A stretch of 8,186 nt of DNA from an uncultured Lachnospiraceae bacterium (GTDB taxonomy: Bacteria > Bacillota > Clostridia > Lachnospirales > Lachnospiraceae): assembly GCA_946566415.1 (NCBI GenBank), contig CAMNWW010000088.1, forward strand, positions 1 through 8,186. Direction: 5' to 3'. This document shows, one piece after another, positions 1-5,952 of this stretch (the stretch's first letter is position 1; the number at the start of each line of letters is the position of its first letter). The translations under genes were made by a program, and so were the position numbers. A model generated the notes under the pieces. The model ran no database searches. It was not told the DNA's origin and saw only the letters and a program-made list of their open reading frames with translations.

Positions 1-89
1 CGTGAACGAGGAAGCCGAAGGCTTGCGAGTTCGGCACGGCGAACAGGAGGGCGAACGCCCGTGAACGAGGAAGCCGAAGGCTTGCGAGT
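1..89. repeat. Two-copy 30-bp direct repeat with internal hairpin
   Basis: An identical 30-bp unit occurs at 1-30 and again at 60-89, giving a 59-bp period. The 29 bp between the copies (31-59) are GC-rich and unrelated to the unit. Each copy contains the small hairpin AAGCC-GAA-GGCTT (12-24 and 71-83). The left copy begins at the first base of the window, so the array may extend upstream. The period is not a multiple of three, which argues against a repeated protein segment. Its GC-rich character differs from the AT-rich gene that follows and resembles the hairpin-rich block at 1318-1430. The likely identity is a dispersed intergenic repeat; that is inference. Confidence 0.75.
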
Positions 90-181
90 GAGCACTGCGG
101 GAGAGCTTTAGAACCAGAATCTGAAAAGCTGATCCGTAATGGAAAAGAATCAGGAAAAGCAGAATGTCGAAATTATTTTTG

Positions 182-186
182 GGAGG
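182..186 (+). promoter_or_regulatory. Ribosome binding site for the SEC-C gene
   Basis: GGAGG lies 11 nt upstream of the ATG at 198, a slightly long spacing. An earlier ATG at 188-190 is only one base from this site and out of frame, so 198 is the usable start. I found no convincing -35/-10 pair between 90 and 180, so the gene's promoter may lie upstream of the window or be weak. Confidence 0.6.
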
Positions 187-197
187 AATGTTTAGAG

Positions 198-1235
198 ATG
201 GCGAATTTAAAACTAAAGAAGACAATATTGGAGATCGTGGAGAACCAGATGAAAGCAAACGATCCTCCTTGCACAAAGGATACATATGAAAAACTTGTGA
301 ATGCGGGGTATTCAAAGTCAGAAGCAAAGGATAAAATCGGGGCAGTTGTACTGACGGAAATTTATGATATTTTAAAAGAGGGACAGGCGTTTGACGAAGA
401 AAAATATAAAAACAGCCTTGAGGAGATGTTAAGGCAAAGCATTGATTATGAGGACGATCATCACATAGAAACGGAATGGGATGCATGGGACGATTTGGTT
501 CAAAAGGGCTATGAATACTTTTTGGATCAAAGGGCGGAGGAAGGCCTGCCTTTCTGGCGGGAAGCATGGGATGTTTTTGAATCCGCTATGAAACAGGTTC
601 CTGAAAAGGTGACACTTTATGCTCTGATGGAGTCACAGGATTATGTATATCCGATTGACGGCTGGCTTCAGGACTATGAGATGGAATTGGGAAATGCGGG
701 AAAATATGGAGAAAGGATTGCGTTCTGCCAAAGAACATTGGAGCTGTTTGATTGGATGGACGAAGACGACAGCTGTTTTCGATGCGGCATCGGAGAATCC
801 CTTTTTCGGGAAGGGAAGGTATCGGATGCAATTGAATATTACGAAAATTGGCTGAAGGATGATCCGCAAAATGTAAACGGAATCAATAGTTTCAGCTGGA
901 TTCTTTTTGAAAATGGAGATGCCGAGAAAGCGTATGAAGTAATAAGAAAAGTGACATGGGGCGTTTCATGTTACATGGATAATTCGTTTCTTTTTATGCG
1001 TGCAAGGCAGTTAGCCGAATTTGTCGGAAAAAAAGACGAAAGCAAATGGTATCAGAACCAATTAGATAAATTCGAGAACTCATTAAAAAAATGGGAGATG
1101 GATGAAGATGAAATTTTTGATGAATTTACGGCCCCCAAAAAGGTTCCGGTTGTAAAAGATAAAAAAATATATCCAAATGATCCCTGTCCATGTGGAAGCG
1201 GTAAAAAGTATAAGAAATGCTGTGGTAAAAAGTAG
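198..1235 (+). CDS. TPR-like protein with C-terminal SEC-C zinc motif
   Basis: A 345-residue soluble protein with no signal peptide or membrane segment, so it is expected in the cytoplasm. Residues 1-78 resemble the DUF1841-like N-terminus often joined to TPR/SEC-C proteins in Firmicutes, including the NDPPCTKDTYEKL and IGAVVLTEIYDILKEG stretches. Residues 90-300 are helical and TPR-like, most clearly around 193-250 (GESLFREGKVSDAIEYYENW, then ILFENGDAEKAYEVI). A charged linker leads to the SEC-C motif at 325-344, NDPCPCGSGKKYKKCC, with putative zinc ligands C330, C332, C341 and C342. In SecA and related proteins this motif binds zinc and contacts SecB or ribosomes. Here an adaptor or chaperone-linked role is only inference. 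The gene appears monocistronic at its 3' end because an intrinsic terminator follows 18 nt after the stop codon. No enzyme function is visible. Confidence 0.93.
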   Translation: MANLKLKKTILEIVENQMKANDPPCTKDTYEKLVNAGYSKSEAKDKIGAVVLTEIYDILKEGQAFDEEKYKNSLEEMLRQSIDYEDDHHIETEWDAWDDLVQKGYEYFLDQRAEEGLPFWREAWDVFESAMKQVPEKVTLYALMESQDYVYPIDGWLQDYEMELGNAGKYGERIAFCQRTLELFDWMDEDDSCFRCGIGESLFREGKVSDAIEYYENWLKDDPQNVNGINSFSWILFENGDAEKAYEVIRKVTWGVSCYMDNSFLFMRARQLAEFVGKKDESKWYQNQLDKFENSLKKWEMDEDEIFDEFTAPKKVPVVKDKKIYPNDPCPCGSGKKYKKCCGKK

Positions 1236-1253
1236 TTGTTATTGTTATAGTGG

Positions 1254-1280
1254 GGCGTCGCGAGAGAGCGGCGCCTTTTT
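1254..1280 (+). terminator. Intrinsic terminator of the SEC-C gene
   Basis: An 8-bp GC-rich stem, GGCGTCGC (1254-1261) with GCGGCGCC (1268-1275) and one G-U pair, closes a GAGAGA loop and is followed directly by five T residues (1276-1280). It begins 18 nt after the stop codon of the SEC-C gene. The T-tract is shared with the left arm of the next inverted repeat. Confidence 0.88.
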
Positions 1281-1317
1281 CATCATATAGGAAACTTTGT
1301 TTCCTATATGATGAAAA
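1277..1317. repeat. 19-bp perfect inverted repeat with 3-nt loop
   Basis: The left arm 1277-1295 (TTTTCATCATATAGGAAAC) is the exact reverse complement of 1299-1317, with TTT (1296-1298) as the loop. It is AT-rich, unlike the GC-rich hairpins on either side, and it overlaps the T-tract of the preceding terminator. In RNA it would form a long hairpin just 3' of the terminator. It could protect a read-through 3' end or be the end of a repeat element. No coding role is seen. Confidence 0.9.
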
Positions 1318-1430
1318 TCCTCCGGGAGGATGCGCAGGGTCTGCCCCAGCGAAGCGAGGGTACTCGCGCGAAGATGTAATATGCCGCAGGCGGCCGCGCT
1401 CAGCGCAAGAATGTGCTAAAGCACATTCTT
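1318..1430. repeat. Mosaic of consecutive short palindromes
   Basis: Directly after the 19-bp inverted repeat come further dyads. These are TCCTCC-G-GGAGGA (1318-1330), GCGAG-GGTA-CTCGC (1354-1367), GCCGC-AG-GCGGC (1383-1394), GCGCT-C-AGCGC (1396-1406) and AAGAATGTGCT-AA-AGCACATTCTT (1407-1430). The last two abut exactly. The block is much richer in GC than the neighbouring intergenic DNA, apart from the last dyad. It lies between a terminator and a promoter, which fits a dispersed, structured intergenic repeat of REP/MITE type, though neither class can be assigned from one copy. A short reading frame crosses it, but the palindromic layout makes coding unlikely. Confidence 0.75.
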
Positions 1431-1583
1431 TGTTCTGTCTATGGGTTCCGCTAAAACATGAGTAAGAAGTCATTTTTCGCAGAAAAAAGAGCAAATTGCA
1501 AATATTTTCGTTGATTTTGGGAGTGCAAACCACGAAAAAATCTCCGGTGGACTCATTTGTCAGGTAATTCATAACATGAAATA
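1431..1583. other. Unassigned intergenic stretch
   Basis: This is AT-rich DNA between the palindrome block and the promoter of the dockerin gene. The only structures seen are weak. TTTTCGT and ACGAAAA are separated by about 20 nt near 1504-1540, and ATGAGT near 1458 is complementary to ACTCAT near 1552. I see no start codon with a ribosome binding site, no tRNA and no recognisable riboswitch fold. Confidence 0.5.
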
Positions 1584-1620
1584 TGAACTATTAAGGGATT
1601 AATAATTGAAATATAGTTCA
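1584..1620. promoter_or_regulatory. Putative operator dyad of the dockerin gene
   Basis: TGAACTAT (1584-1591) is the exact reverse complement of ATAGTTCA (1613-1620), with 21 nt between. The left half lies upstream of the -35 box and the right half sits inside the -35/-10 spacer. The same dyad, at the same offset from its promoter, occurs at 5855-5889. Occupancy of both halves would overlap RNA polymerase, so repression is the simplest reading. The dyad centre is about 39 bp upstream of the predicted transcription start, so class II activation is also possible. The cognate regulator is unknown. Confidence 0.65.
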
Positions 1621-1634
1621 AAACCGAATATAAT
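1606..1634 (+). promoter_or_regulatory. Sigma-A type promoter of the dockerin gene
   Basis: TTGAAA (1606-1611) and a perfect TATAAT (1629-1634) are separated by the ideal 17 bp. Transcription would start near 1641, leaving a leader of about 37 nt before the ATG at 1678. All of the palindrome block lies upstream of this start, so it cannot act as a leader riboswitch for this gene. Confidence 0.85.
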
Positions 1635-1677
1635 ATATAGGAAATGAAAATAGAAACCATAATTAGGAGGAAAAGGT

Positions 1678-4600
1678 ATGAGACAGGTAAAAAAGATGAT
1701 GGCGTTCTTTATTGCCGCTGCGCTGTTTGTGAATCCTTGTATGATGAAAAACTCTATACAAGAAGCAAGGGCGGAAGAAGCAGGGGCAGCAGAAGAAACA
1801 GGGGGAGAAACGGAAACAGCAGAAGAAACAGAAGTAGAAGCAGAAACAGGGGAAATCAAGGAAACATTGTCAGAAGATGTGCAGCAGGAAGAGGCTCCTG
1901 CCGGGGAACCATTGCAGGCGGCAGAGAATATTGACAATACGGCAAATGAGGCAGTAAAAGTCGTAGCCGTAAAAGGAGTGAAAGTAAAAGGCGGGGAGGA
2001 TGTAAGCGCTCTGGAGACACCGGCGCAGTTCACGGTAGAAGTGGAGATTGAAGCGCCGCAAAATGTTCCGGTTGGAGAGGTGCAGTTAGCCTATATCTGC
2101 AATGATAAAACGCTGGTCTATGAGAAAGACTATAATTTGGAGGGCATTACCTGGTGTCCGGGTCCGGAAGGCGGGAACTGTGAAATAGAGGTGAACCTGA
2201 ATGAGTATTCCGCGGTCGGGGCTTATGAACTGACTTATGTGGATGTAAATGCAGGCATGGGAAGCGACTATATTCACTATAACTACAACAGCGAGACACA
2301 GGAATGCATCGAGTATAAAGAGAATGCAGAATCAGGACGCCGTTTCCCGTATAAGGGAGAAGCAAACTTTACAGTGGCAAAGTCGCAAAATGAGGATCTT
2401 GTTTATCCGGAGATTTTGTCGGTAAAGAGAATAACGGCAGGGGATATCTATGGAGATACGGAGATCCAATATGAAGTCGAATACCGTGAAACCGGTTCAG
2501 GAGTCAAGAGTATTTCACTTGAGTTTACAGATGGCGATAGCTTTTGGGTAGAGAGTTTCAGATATTCTGGAGATGTGCTGCCGGCTGGGACAGGCAAAGT
2601 AATCATAAGCTCCCAATCCAGATATCCGGAGAACTACTATCTTGTCAGCGCGAGTATCGAGGATAACGCAGGAAATCAGCTTTATTATTCTAAACAAGAA
2701 AATGGTTCGGATTATGTTGCAGGGTGTCCGGAAGGTGAGAAAAGGATAACTATATCGGATAATTCATATGAAGTCAAGCTTACGCCGTATGAGGGACTGA
2801 AACTAAAGGGACTACGGATAGAAGGAGTCGACGACAAGGATAACCTGTCGGCCGGGGATGCCTTTGAGGTAGTCGCGACAGTAGTGAACGATGGAGCGGA
2901 GGATAAACGAGTAGATCCGGAGGCTTGTTCCGTGACATGGGACAGGCAATATAAGGGGACTTGGGAATACGAGAGTGATATATTTGGTACGGGCGAAGGC
3001 GCTGTCCTGAAAGCAGGCGAAGAAAAGGACGTGCATTTTAAAGTCAATATCAATCCCTATGCAGTGAAGGGAGCAAGAAAACTTGATTCGATTAGAATCG
3101 GTTTTTATCAGAATGCATGGACGATGAAGGATGGAATACTATATCAAGGGAACAGTGAAAAAGCTCTTCTGGAAGGAATGCTTCCGGTGGAGGATGTCCC
3201 ATTTATAGAAAGACCGATAGTAGACCGTGTAAATTATAATAAAGAAATTGATTATACGGTCGCAAACTCGGATAATGAGGATGGAGTTTATCCAGAGATC
3301 ACTTCAATAAAACTACTTACGACAGGGGACATTTACAGCAATACATCCGTTCAATACGAGGTGGGGTATAGCGAGGAAGGTTCGGGAGTCAAAGGAATCC
3401 AGATGTCTTTTCAAAATGCGGATGGGAACGTGGTAGTTTTCGATTATTCCGGAGAGGCGCTTTCGGCCGGGAAAGGAAGTATTGTGGTCGGAAACGCAGA
3501 TGGATGGCGTTCTGCCGGAGTTTATTACCTTTACGCTTTTTCCATAGAGGATAATGCGGGGAACTGTACTTTTTATTCTAAGGCGGAAAATGGCGAAGAT
3601 TATGTCACATGGGGTCAGGGCGAAATAAAAAGCCTGACTGTGCCGGACAATTCGTACGAGGTTAAATTAATGCCGTATCAGGGTGTGAAGCTGCAGGGAG
3701 TAAGAATGACGGAAGGGGTAGATAAGGATAACTTGTCCGCCGGGGATACATTTGAAGTGATCGCCACCGTGGTAAATGACAGCGCAGAGGATAAAAGTGT
3801 TGTTCCAAGGTCATGCTGTATAAATTGGAATAGTCCAACAGATCAAAACGGCTTGCAGAAGGGGGTAGAAGGGACAGGAAATGTCTTCACACTGGCGCCC
3901 GGCGCAAAAGGAGAAATACATTTTAAGATGTCGATCAATGCCTGGGCGGAAAAAGGGACATGGGAGTTATCGTATATAGGCATCAATCCCGGCGGAGGAA
4001 GAGTGAATAATGAACTGAATTATCATAATATGAATGATGGAATTTTAGAGGGATTAGTTTATTCTGCAGGAGAGGATGTGGGAGCAGTAGCAGATCTTGT
4101 GCAGTATGACAAGGCAATCGATTATACTGTTGCGAATTCGGAAACGCCGGACGGGGAAGCGCCCTTTATAGAACGTATCGTAGTTAATACAAAGGATATC
4201 AAAGCGCCGGGAACGGTAGAACTTGCAATCTATACATCGGAGGAAGGATTCGCGAAAATAGAGTCAGTGAATGGTCTGCTCGTCGACAAAAACAATAAAA
4301 AGAATGAAGTTTATTTGAGCGAGAGCAACAAACTTATTTATTCAGAGGAGAAAGGCTGTTTTCTCTGGAACATACAGTTGGGTTCGTCCGTCGTGAAAGG
4401 GGCATATGATCTATCATATATAGGTATAACGGATCAGGCAGGAAATTACAGAACTTACTTGATGCAGGAGAACGGGAAACTCATGGACCAGGATTTAGGT
4501 GTTGCCGCGCCGTCTGTAGATCCGGTGCAGCTCGTCGTCGTAGAGGCAAAATCAGAGAATCAGGATTTTGATCCGCCTGTCCTTAAGAGCTTTGCATTAG

Positions 4601-5787
4601 TGGATGGAAATACAAACAACGATGGAAAAATACAGTTCCGGGTTGAGGCGGAAGATGCGTCGGGCCTGGGCGATATGCGTGTATTTTATGACAATCTTGA
4701 AACGGGTGAAACGATATCTTTGTTGAGCCAGAGCGCTGTAAAAGAGGGGGAAGGATACATATATGACTTTACAGTAGATAAGTATTGCAGCAGCGGCGAG
4801 TATGAATTAGCCACAGTATTGCTTTGCGACGGCTCGGAACGGAAAAACAGCGGGTATTATAGGTATGATAAGGAGCAGTCGGTTTTAATCTCTGAAGGTA
4901 TAGATGGAATGGAAACGGTTCCGGTGAGCGGCAGCTTTGATTTGAGAATATCGCCTTCGGAAGATTTTACGATCACGGATATCCAGAAGGAAGATATCAC
5001 GAAGGTGGTCGATGATTTAAAAGAGGAAGGAACGATTGTCGTAAAAGGCTCCTATGTGGAGGACAGCGCGGGTGAATCATTGCCGCAGGCATTCCTCGAA
5101 AAAGCAATAGAAAAGAAACTGACTGTCATTGTGCCGGACGAGACGAGCAGTTCAGAAATCGTGATCGACGGGACAAAGATTGAGCAAGCTTCGGTGAAAG
5201 ATGTTGAACTTAAGGTGCAGAGAGACGCTATGATGGAAGAAAAGATCGAAGTGGGTAAAACGGAGGATGATATCTATTATCCGGTGAAGGTCGTCATTTC
5301 CGATGAAAAGTTTCCTATTAAATTGCGCGTCAAACTGGACAAGGATTTCCTTGACAAGTGTAAAAGCAACCCAGTCCGTTTTTCAAAGGTAGATCCGGAT
5401 GGAAAGATAACCGTTATTCAGGATAATGTGAAGGCCGACGCAGACGGGTATCTTACGGTAGAATTTGCCGATGGAATCGGGGGAGCTGCTAGCAGCCAGG
5501 TGCTGTATTCGGGGGCGGACGGAATAAATGCCCAGGCGGATACGGTTAGTGGGAATCAGTTTATTATTTCTTCACAGGAGGCAGGGGAAGGCACGCTGGG
5601 CGACATCAACCAGGACGGTAGGGTAAACCTGTTCGACCTGATGGAGTGCCTGAACCATGTGGCCAAAAAGACAACGCTTACAGGAGAAAAATTTGTCCGT
5701 GCGGATGTCGATGGGAATGGAACGGTGAATCTGCTCGATCTGATGAGGATACTGAATTATGTGGCGAAAAAGACAACCACAGTATAA
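1678..5787 (+). CDS. Secreted multidomain dockerin-containing protein
   Basis: A 1369-residue exported protein. AGGAGG (1665-1670) lies 7 nt before the ATG. Residues 1-32 form a signal peptide: basic K5/K6, hydrophobic core 7-18, and an ARA cleavage site at 30-32. A Glu-rich linker (33-75) follows. Residues 92-235 and then two related units of about 290 residues (236-530 and 531-820) form the body. Each unit pairs an Ig-like module ending in SIEDNAGN (326-333 and 622-629) with a CARDB-like module (DKDNLSAGD at 386 and 682, then ATVVND). A degenerate unit (821-940) and a further Ig-like module (960-1065) come next. Residues 1085-1275 are an unassigned domain. Residues 1305-1365 are a type I dockerin with two calcium loops, DINQDGRVNLFD (1309-1320) and DVDGNGTVNLLD (1343-1354), each followed by a helix ending VAKKTT. 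The dockerin family binds cohesins, so attachment to a scaffold or surface cohesin is expected. No catalytic domain is visible, so ligand binding or adhesion is inference. It probably shares regulation with the next gene. Confidence 0.95.
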   Translation: MRQVKKMMAFFIAAALFVNPCMMKNSIQEARAEEAGAAEETGGETETAEETEVEAETGEIKETLSEDVQQEEAPAGEPLQAAENIDNTANEAVKVVAVKGVKVKGGEDVSALETPAQFTVEVEIEAPQNVPVGEVQLAYICNDKTLVYEKDYNLEGITWCPGPEGGNCEIEVNLNEYSAVGAYELTYVDVNAGMGSDYIHYNYNSETQECIEYKENAESGRRFPYKGEANFTVAKSQNEDLVYPEILSVKRITAGDIYGDTEIQYEVEYRETGSGVKSISLEFTDGDSFWVESFRYSGDVLPAGTGKVIISSQSRYPENYYLVSASIEDNAGNQLYYSKQENGSDYVAGCPEGEKRITISDNSYEVKLTPYEGLKLKGLRIEGVDDKDNLSAGDAFEVVATVVNDGAEDKRVDPEACSVTWDRQYKGTWEYESDIFGTGEGAVLKAGEEKDVHFKVNINPYAVKGARKLDSIRIGFYQNAWTMKDGILYQGNSEKALLEGMLPVEDVPFIERPIVDRVNYNKEIDYTVANSDNEDGVYPEITSIKLLTTGDIYSNTSVQYEVGYSEEGSGVKGIQMSFQNADGNVVVFDYSGEALSAGKGSIVVGNADGWRSAGVYYLYAFSIEDNAGNCTFYSKAENGEDYVTWGQGEIKSLTVPDNSYEVKLMPYQGVKLQGVRMTEGVDKDNLSAGDTFEVIATVVNDSAEDKSVVPRSCCINWNSPTDQNGLQKGVEGTGNVFTLAPGAKGEIHFKMSINAWAEKGTWELSYIGINPGGGRVNNELNYHNMNDGILEGLVYSAGEDVGAVADLVQYDKAIDYTVANSETPDGEAPFIERIVVNTKDIKAPGTVELAIYTSEEGFAKIESVNGLLVDKNNKKNEVYLSESNKLIYSEEKGCFLWNIQLGSSVVKGAYDLSYIGITDQAGNYRTYLMQENGKLMDQDLGVAAPSVDPVQLVVVEAKSENQDFDPPVLKSFALVDGNTNNDGKIQFRVEAEDASGLGDMRVFYDNLETGETISLLSQSAVKEGEGYIYDFTVDKYCSSGEYELATVLLCDGSERKNSGYYRYDKEQSVLISEGIDGMETVPVSGSFDLRISPSEDFTITDIQKEDITKVVDDLKEEGTIVVKGSYVEDSAGESLPQAFLEKAIEKKLTVIVPDETSSSEIVIDGTKIEQASVKDVELKVQRDAMMEEKIEVGKTEDDIYYPVKVVISDEKFPIKLRVKLDKDFLDKCKSNPVRFSKVDPDGKITVIQDNVKADADGYLTVEFADGIGGAASSQVLYSGADGINAQADTVSGNQFIISSQEAGEGTLGDINQDGRVNLFDLMECLNHVAKKTTLTGEKFVRADVDGNGTVNLLDLMRILNYVAKKTTTV
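1787..1831 (+). repeat. In-frame direct repeat in Glu-rich linker
   Basis: The 15-mer CAGCAGAAGAAACAG occurs at 1787-1801 and 1817-1831, an exact 30-nt (10-residue) period inside the linker after the signal peptide. The surrounding 77 nt (1758-1834) contain no T on the + strand. Copy number could change by slippage without breaking the reading frame, which would alter linker length. Confidence 0.7.
2383..4137 (+). repeat. Two tandem ~290-residue protein repeat units
   Basis: Residues 236-530 (2383-3267) and 531-820 (3268-4137) of the dockerin protein align end to end. Matched landmarks are NED-VYPEI (238/533), TAGDIY or TTGDIY near 253/548, DNSYEVKL (361/657), DKDNLSAGD (386/682) and a closing IDYTVANS before each new unit (523-530 and 814-821). 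Divergence between the copies is substantial, so this is an old duplication rather than a recent one. Partial copies flank them on both sides. Confidence 0.85.
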
Positions 5788-5805
5788 GGTTTAAAAGGAA
5801 TGAAC

Positions 5806-5841
5806 AGGGGCAGGGATTCGGAAACGGGTTCCTGCCCCTTT
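5806..5841 (+). terminator. Long-stem hairpin after dockerin gene, weak T-tract
   Basis: AGGGGCAGG (5806-5814) pairs perfectly with CCTGCCCCT (5831-5839). Six more pairs including G-U wobbles continue to a GAAA tetraloop (5821-5824), giving a stem of about 15 bp. Only three T residues (5839-5841) follow, and the first of these is in the stem. It starts 19 nt after the stop codon and is most likely the terminator, but the short T-tract suggests incomplete termination or a 3'-end stabiliser. Confidence 0.7.
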
Positions 5842-5854
5842 AGTGCATGTAAAA

Positions 5855-5889
5855 GAACTATTGAGGGATAAAATATTGAAAAATAGTTC
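5855..5889. promoter_or_regulatory. Putative operator dyad of the BspA-like gene
   Basis: GAACTATT (5855-5862) is the exact reverse complement of AATAGTTC (5882-5889), with 19 nt between. GAACTAT starts 21 bp before the -35 box, as it does at 1585, and AGGGAT inside the spacer is also shared. The halves stay symmetric although the flanking bases differ from the first site, which supports selection on the dyad. Confidence 0.65.
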
Positions 5890-5904
5890 ACAAATAAGTA
5901 TAAT
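5876..5904 (+). promoter_or_regulatory. Sigma-A type promoter of the BspA-like gene
   Basis: TTGAAA (5876-5881), a 17-bp spacer and TATAAT (5899-5904) give a near-consensus promoter with the same boxes and spacing as at 1606-1634. Transcription should start near 5911, about 42 nt before the GTG start at 5953. The gene therefore has its own promoter rather than relying on read-through. Confidence 0.85.
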
Positions 5905-5938
5905 GAGTACAAAAGTGATACAGAGTACCATTATATGG

Positions 5939-5945
5939 AAGGGGG
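5939..5945 (+). promoter_or_regulatory. Ribosome binding site that decides the GTG start
   Basis: AAGGGGG ends 7 nt before GTG 5953, an ideal position. The in-frame ATG at 5935 lies before this site and has no purine-rich ribosome binding site upstream of it. Starting at 5953 also puts the basic residues of the signal peptide at the N-terminus. Confidence 0.75.
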
Positions 5946-5952
5946 AACTAAA

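Noticed and set aside
1..89. CRISPR array
   Set aside because: There are only two copies visible, the intervening DNA is GC-rich with no further spacer, and no cas gene is present. The internal hairpin and repeat-like composition fit an intergenic repeat better.
1..111. Open frame from base 1 to a TAG at 109-111, possibly the 3' end of an upstream gene
   Set aside because: The frame runs through both repeat copies in different phases and encodes an Arg/Gly-rich, repeat-derived sequence with no recognisable domain. A read-through tail of an upstream gene remains possible but cannot be supported.
1126..1572. 148-residue minus-strand and 71-residue plus-strand reading frames across the gap
   Set aside because: They run through the terminator and perfect palindromes, have no convincing ribosome binding site, and resemble no protein family.
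1236..1583. Riboswitch or leader RNA for the dockerin gene
   Set aside because: All strong hairpins lie upstream of the -35/-10 boxes at 1606-1634, so they are not in the predicted transcript from that promoter.
1584..1620. LytTR, AgrA or VirR type binding site
   Set aside because: The AGTTC core is loosely similar, but those regulators usually use direct repeats with different spacing. Here the halves are inverted with a 19-21 nt gap, so a named assignment is not justified.
1599..3053. Several minus-strand reading frames opposite the dockerin gene
   Set aside because: They are antisense shadows of a strongly supported coding region, with Ser/Pro-rich low-complexity translations and no ribosome binding sites or domains.
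5646..5843. 65-residue plus-strand frame overlapping the dockerin 3' end
   Set aside because: It is out of frame with the clear dockerin calcium loops and extends into the terminator hairpin, so it is a shadow frame.
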